Origin: Modestobacter marinus
Lineage (GTDB): Bacteria > Actinomycetota > Actinomycetes > Mycobacteriales > Geodermatophilaceae
Assembly (NCBI RefSeq): GCF_011758655.1
Contig: NZ_JAAMPA010000002.1
Location: 62,001 to 126,000 of the forward strand
DNA: 64,000 bases
Reading direction: 5' to 3'
The translations under genes and the position numbers were made by a program. The notes beneath the pieces were generated by a model, which searched no databases, had not been told where the DNA came from, and saw nothing but the letters and a program-made list of their open reading frames with translations. This document shows, piece after piece, positions 55,292-63,472 of this stretch (the stretch's first letter is position 1; the number at the start of each line of letters is the position of its first letter).

Positions 55292-56494
55292 ATGGGACGA
55301 AGGACCGCGACGACGCGTACCGCTGCACTCCTCGCAGCGATGACCCTCAGCCTGGCGGCCTGCGCCGAGTCCGACGACGGCGGTGGCGGCGGCGGCGGGG
55401 CCGGCGCCGACGAGACCGGCCCGATCAAGATCGGCGCGGTCCTCGACATCACCGGTGCCGGAGCGTCCCTCGGTGTCCCCGAGCGCCAGGCCCTCGAGCT
55501 GCTCGCCGGGCAGCTGGAGGAGGAGGGCGGCATCGACGGCCGCGAGGTCGAGCTGATCATCGAGGACAACCAGTCCACCGAGGACGGCGCCGCCAAGGCG
55601 ATGAACAAGCTGGTGAACGAGGACGAGGTCGACATCGTCCTGGGCGCCAGCCGCACCGGTCCGAGCCTGGCGATGCGGCCGATCGCGGAGTCCACCGAGA
55701 CGCCGATGATCTCCCTGGCCGCGAACCAGGCGATCGTCGAGGGCTCGGAGTGGGTCTTCAAGACCGCGCAGAACGACCGGGTCGTGATCGAGCGCATGAT
55801 CGACTACATGGCCGAGCAGGGCTGGACGACCGTCGGCCTGGCCCGGGACGCCTCCGGCTTCGGCGAGGGCGTCGCGGAGATGTTCGACGAGATCGGCGCC
55901 GAGCAGGGCATCTCCGTCGTCGCGACGGAGAAGTTCGCCCCGGACGCCACCGACTTCACCGCACAGATGGTCAACCTGCGTGACGCCGGTGCCGACGTGA
56001 ACGTGATCTGGGGTATCCCGCCGGCCGCCGGTCTGGCGCAGCGGGCCTACGACCAGCTGGGCATCGAGACGCCGGTGATGCAGAGCCACGGCATCGGCAA
56101 CCAGGTCTTCCTGGACACCGCCGGGGACGCCGCCGAGGGCATGGTCGCGCCGCTGGGCCGCCTCGTCGTCGCCGACCAGCTGCCCGCCGACGACCCGCAG
56201 AAGGAGATCATCACCTCCTTCATCGACGACTACACCGCCGAGTACGGCGCCGGGCCCTCCACCTTCTCCGGGCACGCCTACGACGCCTGGCAGCTGGCCA
56301 TCGACGCCCTGAGCGAGGAGGGGACCGACCCCCAGGCCATCCGCGAGCACCTGGAGGGCGTCACCGACTTCACCGGGATCAGCGGCATCTTCACGATGAC
56401 CCCGGAGGACCACGCGGGGCTGCCGAAGGAGGCGCTCGCGCTGGTCACCGTGGAGGGCGGTCAGTGGAAGCTCGTCCCGGACGAGGGCAACTGA
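55292..56494 (+). CDS. Branched-chain amino-acid type ABC transporter, substrate-binding lipoprotein
   Basis: 400 aa. Lipobox LAAC (Cys24), an Asp/Gly-rich linker, then the type I periplasmic-binding fold (IGAVLDITGAGASLGVPERQ; VDIVLGASRTGPSL). AAAGGAGA before the ATG. The actual ligand may be an amino acid, an organic acid or an aromatic acid; the coupled 2-hydroxyacid oxidase favours an acid. Confidence 0.9.
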   Translation: MGRRTATTRTAALLAAMTLSLAACAESDDGGGGGGGAGADETGPIKIGAVLDITGAGASLGVPERQALELLAGQLEEEGGIDGREVELIIEDNQSTEDGAAKAMNKLVNEDEVDIVLGASRTGPSLAMRPIAESTETPMISLAANQAIVEGSEWVFKTAQNDRVVIERMIDYMAEQGWTTVGLARDASGFGEGVAEMFDEIGAEQGISVVATEKFAPDATDFTAQMVNLRDAGADVNVIWGIPPAAGLAQRAYDQLGIETPVMQSHGIGNQVFLDTAGDAAEGMVAPLGRLVVADQLPADDPQKEIITSFIDDYTAEYGAGPSTFSGHAYDAWQLAIDALSEEGTDPQAIREHLEGVTDFTGISGIFTMTPEDHAGLPKEALALVTVEGGQWKLVPDEGN

Positions 56495-56575
56495 CGGCGC
56501 CGTGAGCGTCGCCGTCTGTTCCTGCACGGGGGCCCTGCTCCCGGTCCGGCCGGCGGACGGGTGCGAGGTGGGTCG

Positions 56576-57445
56576 GTGACCGACCTGCTGCAGCTGCTGT
56601 TCGCCGGGCTCAGCCAGGGTGCGGTCTACGCACTCGTCGCCATCGGCTTCGTCGCGATCTTCACCGTCAGCGGGGTCATCAACCTCGCCCAGGGCGAGTT
56701 CGCGGCGCTGGCCGGGCTGGTGGCCATCTCCGCGGTGGGCAGCGGGCTCCCGCTGCTCGCCGCGGTGGTCCTCGCCGTGGTGTCGGTCGCGCTGGTCGCC
56801 GTGATCATGGAGCGGCTGGTCATCTTCCCGGTCAAGCGGATGACGACCCTCGTGTCGCTGATCCTCACGCTGGGTGTCTCCACCGGGCTCAAGGCCCTGA
56901 TGCTGCTGGTCTACGGCCCCAACGCGGAGGGGCTGACCCCGCTCACCCCGGGCGGCTTCTCCGTCGCCGGGGTCAGCATCCGGTACCAGGAGCTGTGGAT
57001 CCTGCTGATCGCCGGGCTGGTCTCGCTGGCGGTCTACTGGTTCTACGAGCGGACCCTGGCCGGCAAGTCGCTGCGCGCCTGCGCGGAGCAGCCGGTGGCC
57101 GCCCGGCTGGTCGGCATCTCGCTGACCAAGGCCTCGCTGATCAGCTTCCTGATCGCCGGGACCGTGGGCGCGATCGCCGGCGTGCTGGCCAGCCCGATCT
57201 ACTTCACCTCCTGGGAGTCCGGGCTCACCCTCGGGCTCAAGGGCTTCGTCGCGGCCACCCTGGGCGGGCTGATCTCGGTGCGGGGCGCCGTGCTCGGCGG
57301 CCTCCTGCTGGGCGTGCTCGAGACGCTCACCGCCGGCTACATCAGCACCGGCCTGCGCGACGCGGTGGCCTTCCTGCTCCTGATCATCGTGCTCGTCGCC
57401 CGGCCCGCCGGGATCTTCGGGCGTACCGCGGAAGCGAGGGTCTGA
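56576..57445 (+). CDS. livH: ABC transporter permease (LivH type)
   Basis: 289 aa, eight or nine helices. Family features GLSQGAVYALVAIGFVAIF, GVINLAQGEFAALAG and the EAA-like loop RACAEQPVAARLVGIS. GTG at 56576 with GAGGTGG upstream. 3 bp before the livM-livG fusion. Confidence 0.92.
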   Translation: MTDLLQLLFAGLSQGAVYALVAIGFVAIFTVSGVINLAQGEFAALAGLVAISAVGSGLPLLAAVVLAVVSVALVAVIMERLVIFPVKRMTTLVSLILTLGVSTGLKALMLLVYGPNAEGLTPLTPGGFSVAGVSIRYQELWILLIAGLVSLAVYWFYERTLAGKSLRACAEQPVAARLVGISLTKASLISFLIAGTVGAIAGVLASPIYFTSWESGLTLGLKGFVAATLGGLISVRGAVLGGLLLGVLETLTAGYISTGLRDAVAFLLLIIVLVARPAGIFGRTAEARV

Positions 57446-57448
57446 CCC

Positions 57449-59359
57449 ATGGCCGGTCGACCGGTCCGTCGACTGCCCCGGATCGGGGCCCGCAGCCGCC
57501 GCAGTCGCCGCGGCGACGTCATCGGCATCGCCGTCGTGGCGCTGCTGATGCTGGCGCTGCCCCTGGTCGCCTCCTCCAGCGTCATCAACGTCGGGGTCTA
57601 CGCGCTCATCTACGCCCTCGCCGCGCTCGGGCTCTCCCTGCTGATGGGCCTGGCCGGCCAGGTCAGCCTGGGCCAGGCCGGCTTCTTCGCGATCGGGGCC
57701 TACACGCAGGCGGTGCTCGTCACCCGCTACGAGTGGAGCGGGCTGCCGGCGTCGGTGCTGGCGGTCGCGGTGACGATGCTGGCGGCCCTGCTGGTGGGGC
57801 TCCCGCTGCTGCGGCTGCGCGGCCACTACCTCGCCCTGGCCACCCTCGGCTTCGGCGTGATCGTCACCGTGCTGGCCACCGAGTCCGACTTCCTGGGCGC
57901 CACCTCCGGCATCTACGGCATCACCAAGCCGGAGATGAACGGCCGCACCTACAACTCCCCGACCGAGTACTACCTGCTGCTGGTCCCGGTCGTGCTGCTG
58001 GGCCTGTGGCTGGCCCGCAACATCGTGGAGAGCCGCATCGGCCGCGCGCTGGGCGCGGTCAACGACTCGGAGGTCGCCGCCGAGTCCCTCGGCGTGGACA
58101 CCTTCCGGCTGCGGGTGCAGGTCTTCGTGCTCTCGGCCGCCTACGCCAGCGTCGCCGGGACGGCGTTCGCCCACTGGCTGGGGGTCATCAACCCGAACGC
58201 GGCCAACTTCCCGCTGTCGGTGAAGTTCCTGCTGATGGCCGTGCTCGGCGGCGTGGGCAGCGTCTACGGCGCGGTCGTCGGGGCCTTCGCCGTCGAGGGC
58301 CTGGACGACGGCCTGCGCCGGCTGATCCCCGAGCTGCTGCCCGGTGCGGTCGGTGAGGTGCAGCTGATCGGCTTCGGCATCCTGCTGACCACGATCATGA
58401 TCTTCCTGCCCGGCGGGCTGCACCAGCTGTGGACCGGGGCACGGCGTCGCCTGGCCGGCAGCGCTCCCGAGCCCGCCGACGACGAGGAGGAGATCCACCT
58501 CGAGACGGTGGCCGACGACGTCCCGCTGCTCGCCCGGGAGGGGCGGCCGGCCGCGGGCACGCCACTGCTGGAGGTCCGCGGGCTGACCAAGCGCTTCGGC
58601 GGGGTCACCGCCGTCGACGACTTCGACCTCACCGTCTCGGCGGGGGAGATCGTGGCGCTGATCGGGCCCAACGGCGCCGGCAAGACCACCGCGTTCAACA
58701 TGATCAGCGGGGCGGTCACCCCGACCGCGGGCGAGGTCACCATGGCCGGCACCCGGGTGGAGGGGCGCAAGCCGCACGTGTTCGCCCGGGCCGGGGCGAC
58801 CCGGACGTTCCAGAACCTGCAGATCTTCTCCTCGGCGACCGTGCTGGGGAACGTGATGGTCGGGCGTCACCTGCGCAGCCGCGCCGGGATGCTCGGGGCG
58901 GCACTCGTGCTGCCGGCCCGGCGGGAGGAGCGCGCCGTCGAGGAGTCGGCGCGCGAGCTGCTGGACCTGCTCGGCCTGGGGGAGGACGCCGACCGCCTCG
59001 CCGCCGACCTGCCCTTCGGCCGGCAGCGGCTGGTCGAGATCGCCCGGGCCCTGGCCCTCGACCCCGACCTGCTGCTGCTGGACGAGCCCATGGCCGGCCT
59101 GTCCGGCACGGAGCGGCGCGAGCTGGCCCGGTTGCTGCGCCGGCTGCGGGCCGGCGGCATGGCGATCGTCCTGGTCGAGCACGACGTCGAGGCGGTGCTC
59201 GCCCTCGCCGACCGGGTCGCCGTGCTGGAGGACGGCGTCCGGATCGCGCTCGGCACGCCCGACGAGGTGCGGCACGACCCGGCGGTGGTGGCGGCCTACC
59301 TGGGCGTCGAGCCGGAGGACGGTGCCGCGGCCGCGGTCGCCGAGGCGGGCGCACCGTGA
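57449..59359 (+). CDS. LivM-LivG fusion: permease joined to ATPase
   Basis: 636 aa. Residues 1 to about 330 are LivM (GLAGQVSLGQAGFFAIGAYT; AAESLGVDTFRLRVQVFVLS). A linker rich in Glu/Asp (PADDEEEIHLE) leads to a LivG ATPase from about 370: Walker A GPNGAGKTT (about 406), signature LPFGRQRLVEIARAL, Walker B LLLLDEPMAG, H-loop EHDVEAV. Separate genes are the rule in E. coli, but such fusions exist in actinobacteria and proteobacteria. Confidence 0.92.
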   Translation: MAGRPVRRLPRIGARSRRSRRGDVIGIAVVALLMLALPLVASSSVINVGVYALIYALAALGLSLLMGLAGQVSLGQAGFFAIGAYTQAVLVTRYEWSGLPASVLAVAVTMLAALLVGLPLLRLRGHYLALATLGFGVIVTVLATESDFLGATSGIYGITKPEMNGRTYNSPTEYYLLLVPVVLLGLWLARNIVESRIGRALGAVNDSEVAAESLGVDTFRLRVQVFVLSAAYASVAGTAFAHWLGVINPNAANFPLSVKFLLMAVLGGVGSVYGAVVGAFAVEGLDDGLRRLIPELLPGAVGEVQLIGFGILLTTIMIFLPGGLHQLWTGARRRLAGSAPEPADDEEEIHLETVADDVPLLAREGRPAAGTPLLEVRGLTKRFGGVTAVDDFDLTVSAGEIVALIGPNGAGKTTAFNMISGAVTPTAGEVTMAGTRVEGRKPHVFARAGATRTFQNLQIFSSATVLGNVMVGRHLRSRAGMLGAALVLPARREERAVEESARELLDLLGLGEDADRLAADLPFGRQRLVEIARALALDPDLLLLDEPMAGLSGTERRELARLLRRLRAGGMAIVLVEHDVEAVLALADRVAVLEDGVRIALGTPDEVRHDPAVVAAYLGVEPEDGAAAAVAEAGAP

Positions 59360-59411
59360 GCCGGTCGCGCCCGGGCGGACCGGCCGCCGGCGAGTCCGGG
59401 GAGGGACGGTC

Positions 59412-60224
59412 ATGAGCCTGGAGGTCCGCGGACTGCACGCCGGGTACGGCCGGCTGGCCGTGCTGCACGGCATCGACCTCACCGCCGGGGAGGGCGAGCT
59501 GGTCGCCGTCATCGGCGCGAACGGGGCGGGCAAGACGACGCTGCTGCGGGCGCTGTCCGGGCTGCTGCCGGTCACCGCCGGCACGGTGCACCTGGCCGGC
59601 ACCGACGTCACCGGGTACGGGCCGGAGAAGCTGGCCCGCACCGGGCTGGCGCACGTGCCGGAGAACCGGCTGGTGTTCCCGTCGCTGACCGTGGTCGACA
59701 ACCTGGTGCTGGGGGGCTACACCCGCCGGCGCGGGCCGGCGGCCGACCGGGCGCAGGCCCGCGACCGGGCGATGGCGCTGTTCCCGCGGCTGGAGCCGCG
59801 GCTGGAGCAGGCCGCCGGGACGCTGTCCGGCGGTGAGCAGCAGATGCTGGCCATCGCCCGTGGGCTGATGGCCCAGCCGCGCGTGCTGGTGCTCGACGAG
59901 CCCAGCGTCGGGCTGGCGCCGCGGCTGGTGGGGGAGATCTTCTCCGCCCTCGGCAAGCTCCGCGACGACGGCCTGACCCTGGTGGTCGTGGAGCAGAACG
60001 CCCGCGCCGCCTTCGCCGTCGCCGACCGGGTCTCGGTGATGGACCGCGGCCGGGTCGTGCTCGAGGGCGACCCGGCGGCGCTGTCGACCGACCCGCGGGT
60101 GTCCGGGGGCTTCCTCGGCGGCGGCTTCGCGGCCGACGCCGACGCCGAGGCGTCTGCCGGGCCGGCGGCACCCGCGGTGCCGCGCGCCGGCAGCGGGGCG
60201 ACCCGGGCGACCGAGCGGCCGTGA
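59412..60224 (+). CDS. livF: ABC transporter ATPase (LivF type)
   Basis: 270 aa. Walker A GANGAGKTTLL, signature LSGGEQQMLAIARGL, Walker B VLVLDEPSVGLAP. A 30-residue Ala/Gly/Pro tail after FLGGGFAAD extends past the usual end. Pairs with the LivG half of the preceding fusion to drive import. Stop overlaps the next GTG. Confidence 0.92.
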   Translation: MSLEVRGLHAGYGRLAVLHGIDLTAGEGELVAVIGANGAGKTTLLRALSGLLPVTAGTVHLAGTDVTGYGPEKLARTGLAHVPENRLVFPSLTVVDNLVLGGYTRRRGPAADRAQARDRAMALFPRLEPRLEQAAGTLSGGEQQMLAIARGLMAQPRVLVLDEPSVGLAPRLVGEIFSALGKLRDDGLTLVVVEQNARAAFAVADRVSVMDRGRVVLEGDPAALSTDPRVSGGFLGGGFAADADAEASAGPAAPAVPRAGSGATRATERP

Positions 60225-61435
60225 GCCCCGCGGAGATGGTCGCGCTGCTGCGCGTCCGGCGCCCGGAGCTGGACGGCGACCGGCGCCGGCTGGCCCGCTG
60301 CCACACGGTGGCGGACCTGCGGACCACCGCCCGCCGGCGGCTGCCGCGGGCGGTCTTCGACTACGTCGACGGCGCGGCCGAGGACGAGGTCACGATGCGC
60401 CGCAACCGGGCCGCCTTCGACGAGTGGGAGCTGGTGCCCTCGGTGCTCCGCGACGTGGGGGAGGTGGAGCTCGGCACCGAGGTGCTCGGTGCCCGCACCG
60501 CGCTGCCGATGGTGCTGGGGCCCACCGGCTTCACCCGGATGGTGCACCCGGACGGCGAGCTGGCCGTGGCCCGGGCGGCCGCGGCCCGCGGCATCCCGTA
60601 CACCGCGGCCACGATGGGCACCACGTCGCTGGAGGACGTCGCAGCCGAGGTCGCTGCCGCGGCAGGCGGCCCGACGCAGTGGTTCCAGCTCTACGTGTGG
60701 CGCGACCGCGGGCTGTGCAAGGAGCTGATCAGCCGCGCCCGCGAGGCCGGCTACCGGGCCCTGGTGCTGACCGTGGACACCCCCGTGCCCGGGGCCCGCG
60801 AGCGGGACCTGCGCAACGGCCTGACGATCCCGCCGGAGCTCGGCCTGCGCACGCTGGCCGACGGCGCCCGCCGGCCGCACTGGTGGTGGGGCCTGCTCCG
60901 CTCGGAGGCGGTCACCTTCGCCAACGTGCAGCACGTGGCCGGCGGTCCGCAGGCGGTGATGGAGTTCGTGGGCCGGCAGTTCGACCCGACCGTCACCTGG
61001 GACGACATCGCGTGGATGGTCGAGGCCTGGGGCGGGCCGTTCGTGGTCAAGGGCGTGCTGACCGCGGCCGACGCGCGGCGGGCGGCGGCGGCCGGGGTGG
61101 ACGCGGTCGTGGTCTCCAACCACGGCGGCCGCCAGCTCGACCACGTCGGGGCGACGCTGACCGCGCTGACCGAGGTCGTGGACGCCGTCGGCGCCGACCT
61201 GGAGGTGCTCGTCGACTCCGGGTTCCGGCGGGGCACCGACATCGCCACGGCGCTCGCGCTCGGTGCCCGCGCGGTGCTGCTGGGCCGGCCGCAGCTGTAC
61301 GGCCTGGCCGTCGGCGGGCAGGCCGGCGTCGAGCGGGCGGTCGACCTGCTCGCCGCCGAGCTGCGCCGAGCGCTCCAGCTGCTCGGGGTCACCGACGTGG
61401 CCCAGCTCGACCGCTCGGTGCTGCGCCACCGCTGA
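60221..61435 (+). CDS. FMN-dependent alpha-hydroxyacid oxidase/dehydrogenase (LldD/lactate oxidase family)
   Basis: 404 aa, TIM barrel. Catalytic His in VVSNHGGRQLD (about 301) with the adjacent Arg, FMN motifs VLVDSGFRRGTDIATALALG and AVLLGRP, and N-terminal FDYVDGAAEDEVTMRRN. Oxidises L-2-hydroxyacids such as lactate, mandelate or hydroxyisocaproate. The GTG overlaps the livF stop, tying the enzyme to the transporter. Confidence 0.9.
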   Translation: MSPAEMVALLRVRRPELDGDRRRLARCHTVADLRTTARRRLPRAVFDYVDGAAEDEVTMRRNRAAFDEWELVPSVLRDVGEVELGTEVLGARTALPMVLGPTGFTRMVHPDGELAVARAAAARGIPYTAATMGTTSLEDVAAEVAAAAGGPTQWFQLYVWRDRGLCKELISRAREAGYRALVLTVDTPVPGARERDLRNGLTIPPELGLRTLADGARRPHWWWGLLRSEAVTFANVQHVAGGPQAVMEFVGRQFDPTVTWDDIAWMVEAWGGPFVVKGVLTAADARRAAAAGVDAVVVSNHGGRQLDHVGATLTALTEVVDAVGADLEVLVDSGFRRGTDIATALALGARAVLLGRPQLYGLAVGGQAGVERAVDLLAAELRRALQLLGVTDVAQLDRSVLRHR

Positions 61436-61443
61436 CCCGCCCG

Positions 61444-61531
61444 GGCCCCGCCGCCGGGGCCTCTGGCGCCGCCGCGCCCGGTCCCGCCGCTGGGCCTGGG
61501 GCCGCTGCCGAGGTGTGGGCTCGGCGGCGGC
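61444..61531. terminator. Two hairpins between convergent genes
   Basis: GGCCCCG-CCGC-CGGGGCC at 61444-61461. A 12-bp stem with one wobble, GCCGCTGCCGAG / CTCGGCGGCGGC with a 7-nt loop, lies at 61501-61531. They sit between the oxidase stop and the thioesterase stop. Confidence 0.65.
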
Positions 61532-61534
61532 AGC

Positions 61535-61960
61535 TCAGCCGCGGGCCGCCCGCGCGGCCGGGCCGATCCGCTGCTCCAGCAGGTCCTCGGGCAGCACCAC
61601 CTGCACCGTCGTCCCGCGGCCCAGCTCCCGGCCCCGGGCGTCGGTGGCGGTGCAGGCGCAGGTCAGCCGGTTGCCCGAGACCTCCGTGCAGCGGGCCACG
61701 ACGGTGACGCCGTCCCCGACCCACGCCGGCCCCAGGTGCTCGACCGCCACCGACCGGCCGATCCCCGCGTGACCGGGCTGGAGGTGCTGCAGCAGCAGCT
61801 TGCGGCCGGCCTCCTCGAAGTGCTTGGCCATGCTGTAGGTCGCGTAGACCGGGTGCACGGGGCCGAGCTCGTCGAAGTGCACGGTGAGCTCGTGGGTGAC
61901 CACGACGTCCAGCGTCGCGGTCGCGCCCACGGGGATGTCGAGCGGCGGGACGTCGGGCAC
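61535..61960 (-). CDS. Hot-dog thioesterase, FlK (fluoroacetyl-CoA thioesterase)-like
   Basis: 141 aa from GTG 61960 (GAGGAGG upstream). Single hot-dog domain. Thr41 (VYATYSMAKH), Glu49 (HFEEAGRK) and His75 (VAVEHLG) fall at the same spacing as the Thr42/Glu50/His76 triad of Streptomyces cattleya FlK. The partner genes encode a branched-chain 2-oxoacid dehydrogenase, so a short acyl-CoA is the likelier natural substrate; fluoroacetyl-CoA specificity is not shown. Confidence 0.78.
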   Translation of the reverse strand: MPDVPPLDIPVGATATLDVVVTHELTVHFDELGPVHPVYATYSMAKHFEEAGRKLLLQHLQPGHAGIGRSVAVEHLGPAWVGDGVTVVARCTEVSGNRLTCACTATDARGRELGRGTTVQVVLPEDLLEQRIGPAARAARG

Positions 61961-62035
61961 GGTGTCCTCCTCAGGTCGCCGGCCCGGCGGGGACCGGGGA
62001 GGTCCCCGCCGGGCGGGTGGGCAGCGGTCGGCGGG

Positions 62036-63472
62036 TCAGAGCCGGGGGATGGCGGACGCCGGGTCCTCGATCGCGTCGGCCACCGCCCGGATGAAGCCGG
62101 AGGCGGTCCCGCCGTCGCAGACCCGGTGGTCGAAGACGAACGACATCTGGGTGATCTTCCGGACCACGATCTCGCCGTCGACCACCCACGGCCGGTCGAG
62201 GATGCGGCCGAAGCCGAGGATCGCCACCTGCGGGTGGTTGATGATCGCCGCGCTGCCGTCGACCCGGAAGCCGCCGTAGTTGTTCAGCGTGAAGGTGCCC
62301 GCGCTGAGCTCCTCGGCGCTCGCCCGGCCCTCGCGCGCCCGGGCGGTGAGCGCGCGGATCTCCCGGTCCAGCTGCTCGGTGGTCATCGTCTCCGCGCCCA
62401 GCACCGCCGGGACGACGAGCCCGCGGTCGCTCTGCACGGCCAGGCCCAGGTTGACCCGGTCGTGCTCCACGATCTCCTGACGCTCGGTGTCCAGCCGGGA
62501 GTTCAGCACCGGGTACTGGCGCAGCGCCGCGACGACGAACCGGGCCAGGTAGGCCAGCAGCCCCGGCCCGGGGTCGGTCGCGGTGCGCGCGCTCTCCCGC
62601 AGCTCGACCAGCGGGGTGGCGTCCACGTCGACCCAGACGGTCGCCTCGGGGATCTCCGACCGGCTGCGGGACAGCGCGGCCGACACCGCCCGCCGGAACC
62701 CGTTGAGCGGGATCCGGCGCTCGCCGTCGACCGGCGCGGTGGGGGGCGCGGTGGTGGGCGCGGCGGACGACGCGGCGGACGGCTCCGGCGTCGTGGCCTC
62801 GGCGTCGGCCGGCGCGCTGGAGGCCAGCTCGACGTGGGCCCGGGTGATCACCCCGCCGCCGTGGGCTGCAGCCAGCTCGTGCAGGTCCACGCCCTTCTCC
62901 CGCGCCAGCCGCCGGACCAGCGGGGAGACGACCTGCAGCACCCCGCGACGGCCACCGGGCTCCTCGGCAGCAACGGCGGCCGGTGCGTCCGCCGGTGCGG
63001 CGGCCGGTGCGGGAGCGGGAGCCGGGGGCTGGGCGGCGGTGGCCGGCGCGGCGGCGGGCTGCCCGGCCGACCGGGGGCGGCGCCGTCGTCCTGACCCGCT
63101 GCTGGCCGTCGTGCCGTAGCCGATGAGCACGTTGCCCGAGCCGGCCTGCTCCTCCTCGCGGTAGGCCGCGGCCGCGGGGGAGTCGGCGGCGTCCGGCTGG
63201 ACCGGCGCCGCGGCCGGCTCGGGCGCGGACTCCGCCGCGGCCACGGTGATCAGCGGGCTGCCGGTCAGCACGGTCTCGCCCTCGCCGGCGTGCAGCGTGG
63301 CCACCCGCCCGGCGAACGGGGTGGGCACGTCGACGACCGACTTCGCCGTCTCGACCTCCACCACGATCTGGTCGACGGCCACGACGTCGCCCTCGGCCAC
63401 CAGCCAGCGGACCACCTCGACGTCGGTGAGGCCCTCGCCCAGGTCGGGGAGCAGGAAGGTCTCGGTGCTCAC
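62036..63472 (-). CDS. Dihydrolipoamide acyltransferase E2 of a branched-chain 2-oxoacid dehydrogenase
   Basis: 478 aa. Lipoyl domain with the modified lysine in ETAKSVVDVP (about Lys42), an Ala/Pro linker, the peripheral-subunit-binding domain (VSPLVRRLAREKGVDLHELA), a second linker, and a catalytic domain ending with DHRVCDGGTASGF (HxxxDG site, about 449). Transfers the acyl group from lipoate to CoA. GTG at 63472 overlaps the E1-beta stop. Confidence 0.92.
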   Translation of the reverse strand: MSTETFLLPDLGEGLTDVEVVRWLVAEGDVVAVDQIVVEVETAKSVVDVPTPFAGRVATLHAGEGETVLTGSPLITVAAAESAPEPAAAPVQPDAADSPAAAAYREEEQAGSGNVLIGYGTTASSGSGRRRRPRSAGQPAAAPATAAQPPAPAPAPAAAPADAPAAVAAEEPGGRRGVLQVVSPLVRRLAREKGVDLHELAAAHGGGVITRAHVELASSAPADAEATTPEPSAASSAAPTTAPPTAPVDGERRIPLNGFRRAVSAALSRSRSEIPEATVWVDVDATPLVELRESARTATDPGPGLLAYLARFVVAALRQYPVLNSRLDTERQEIVEHDRVNLGLAVQSDRGLVVPAVLGAETMTTEQLDREIRALTARAREGRASAEELSAGTFTLNNYGGFRVDGSAAIINHPQVAILGFGRILDRPWVVDGEIVVRKITQMSFVFDHRVCDGGTASGFIRAVADAIEDPASAIPRL

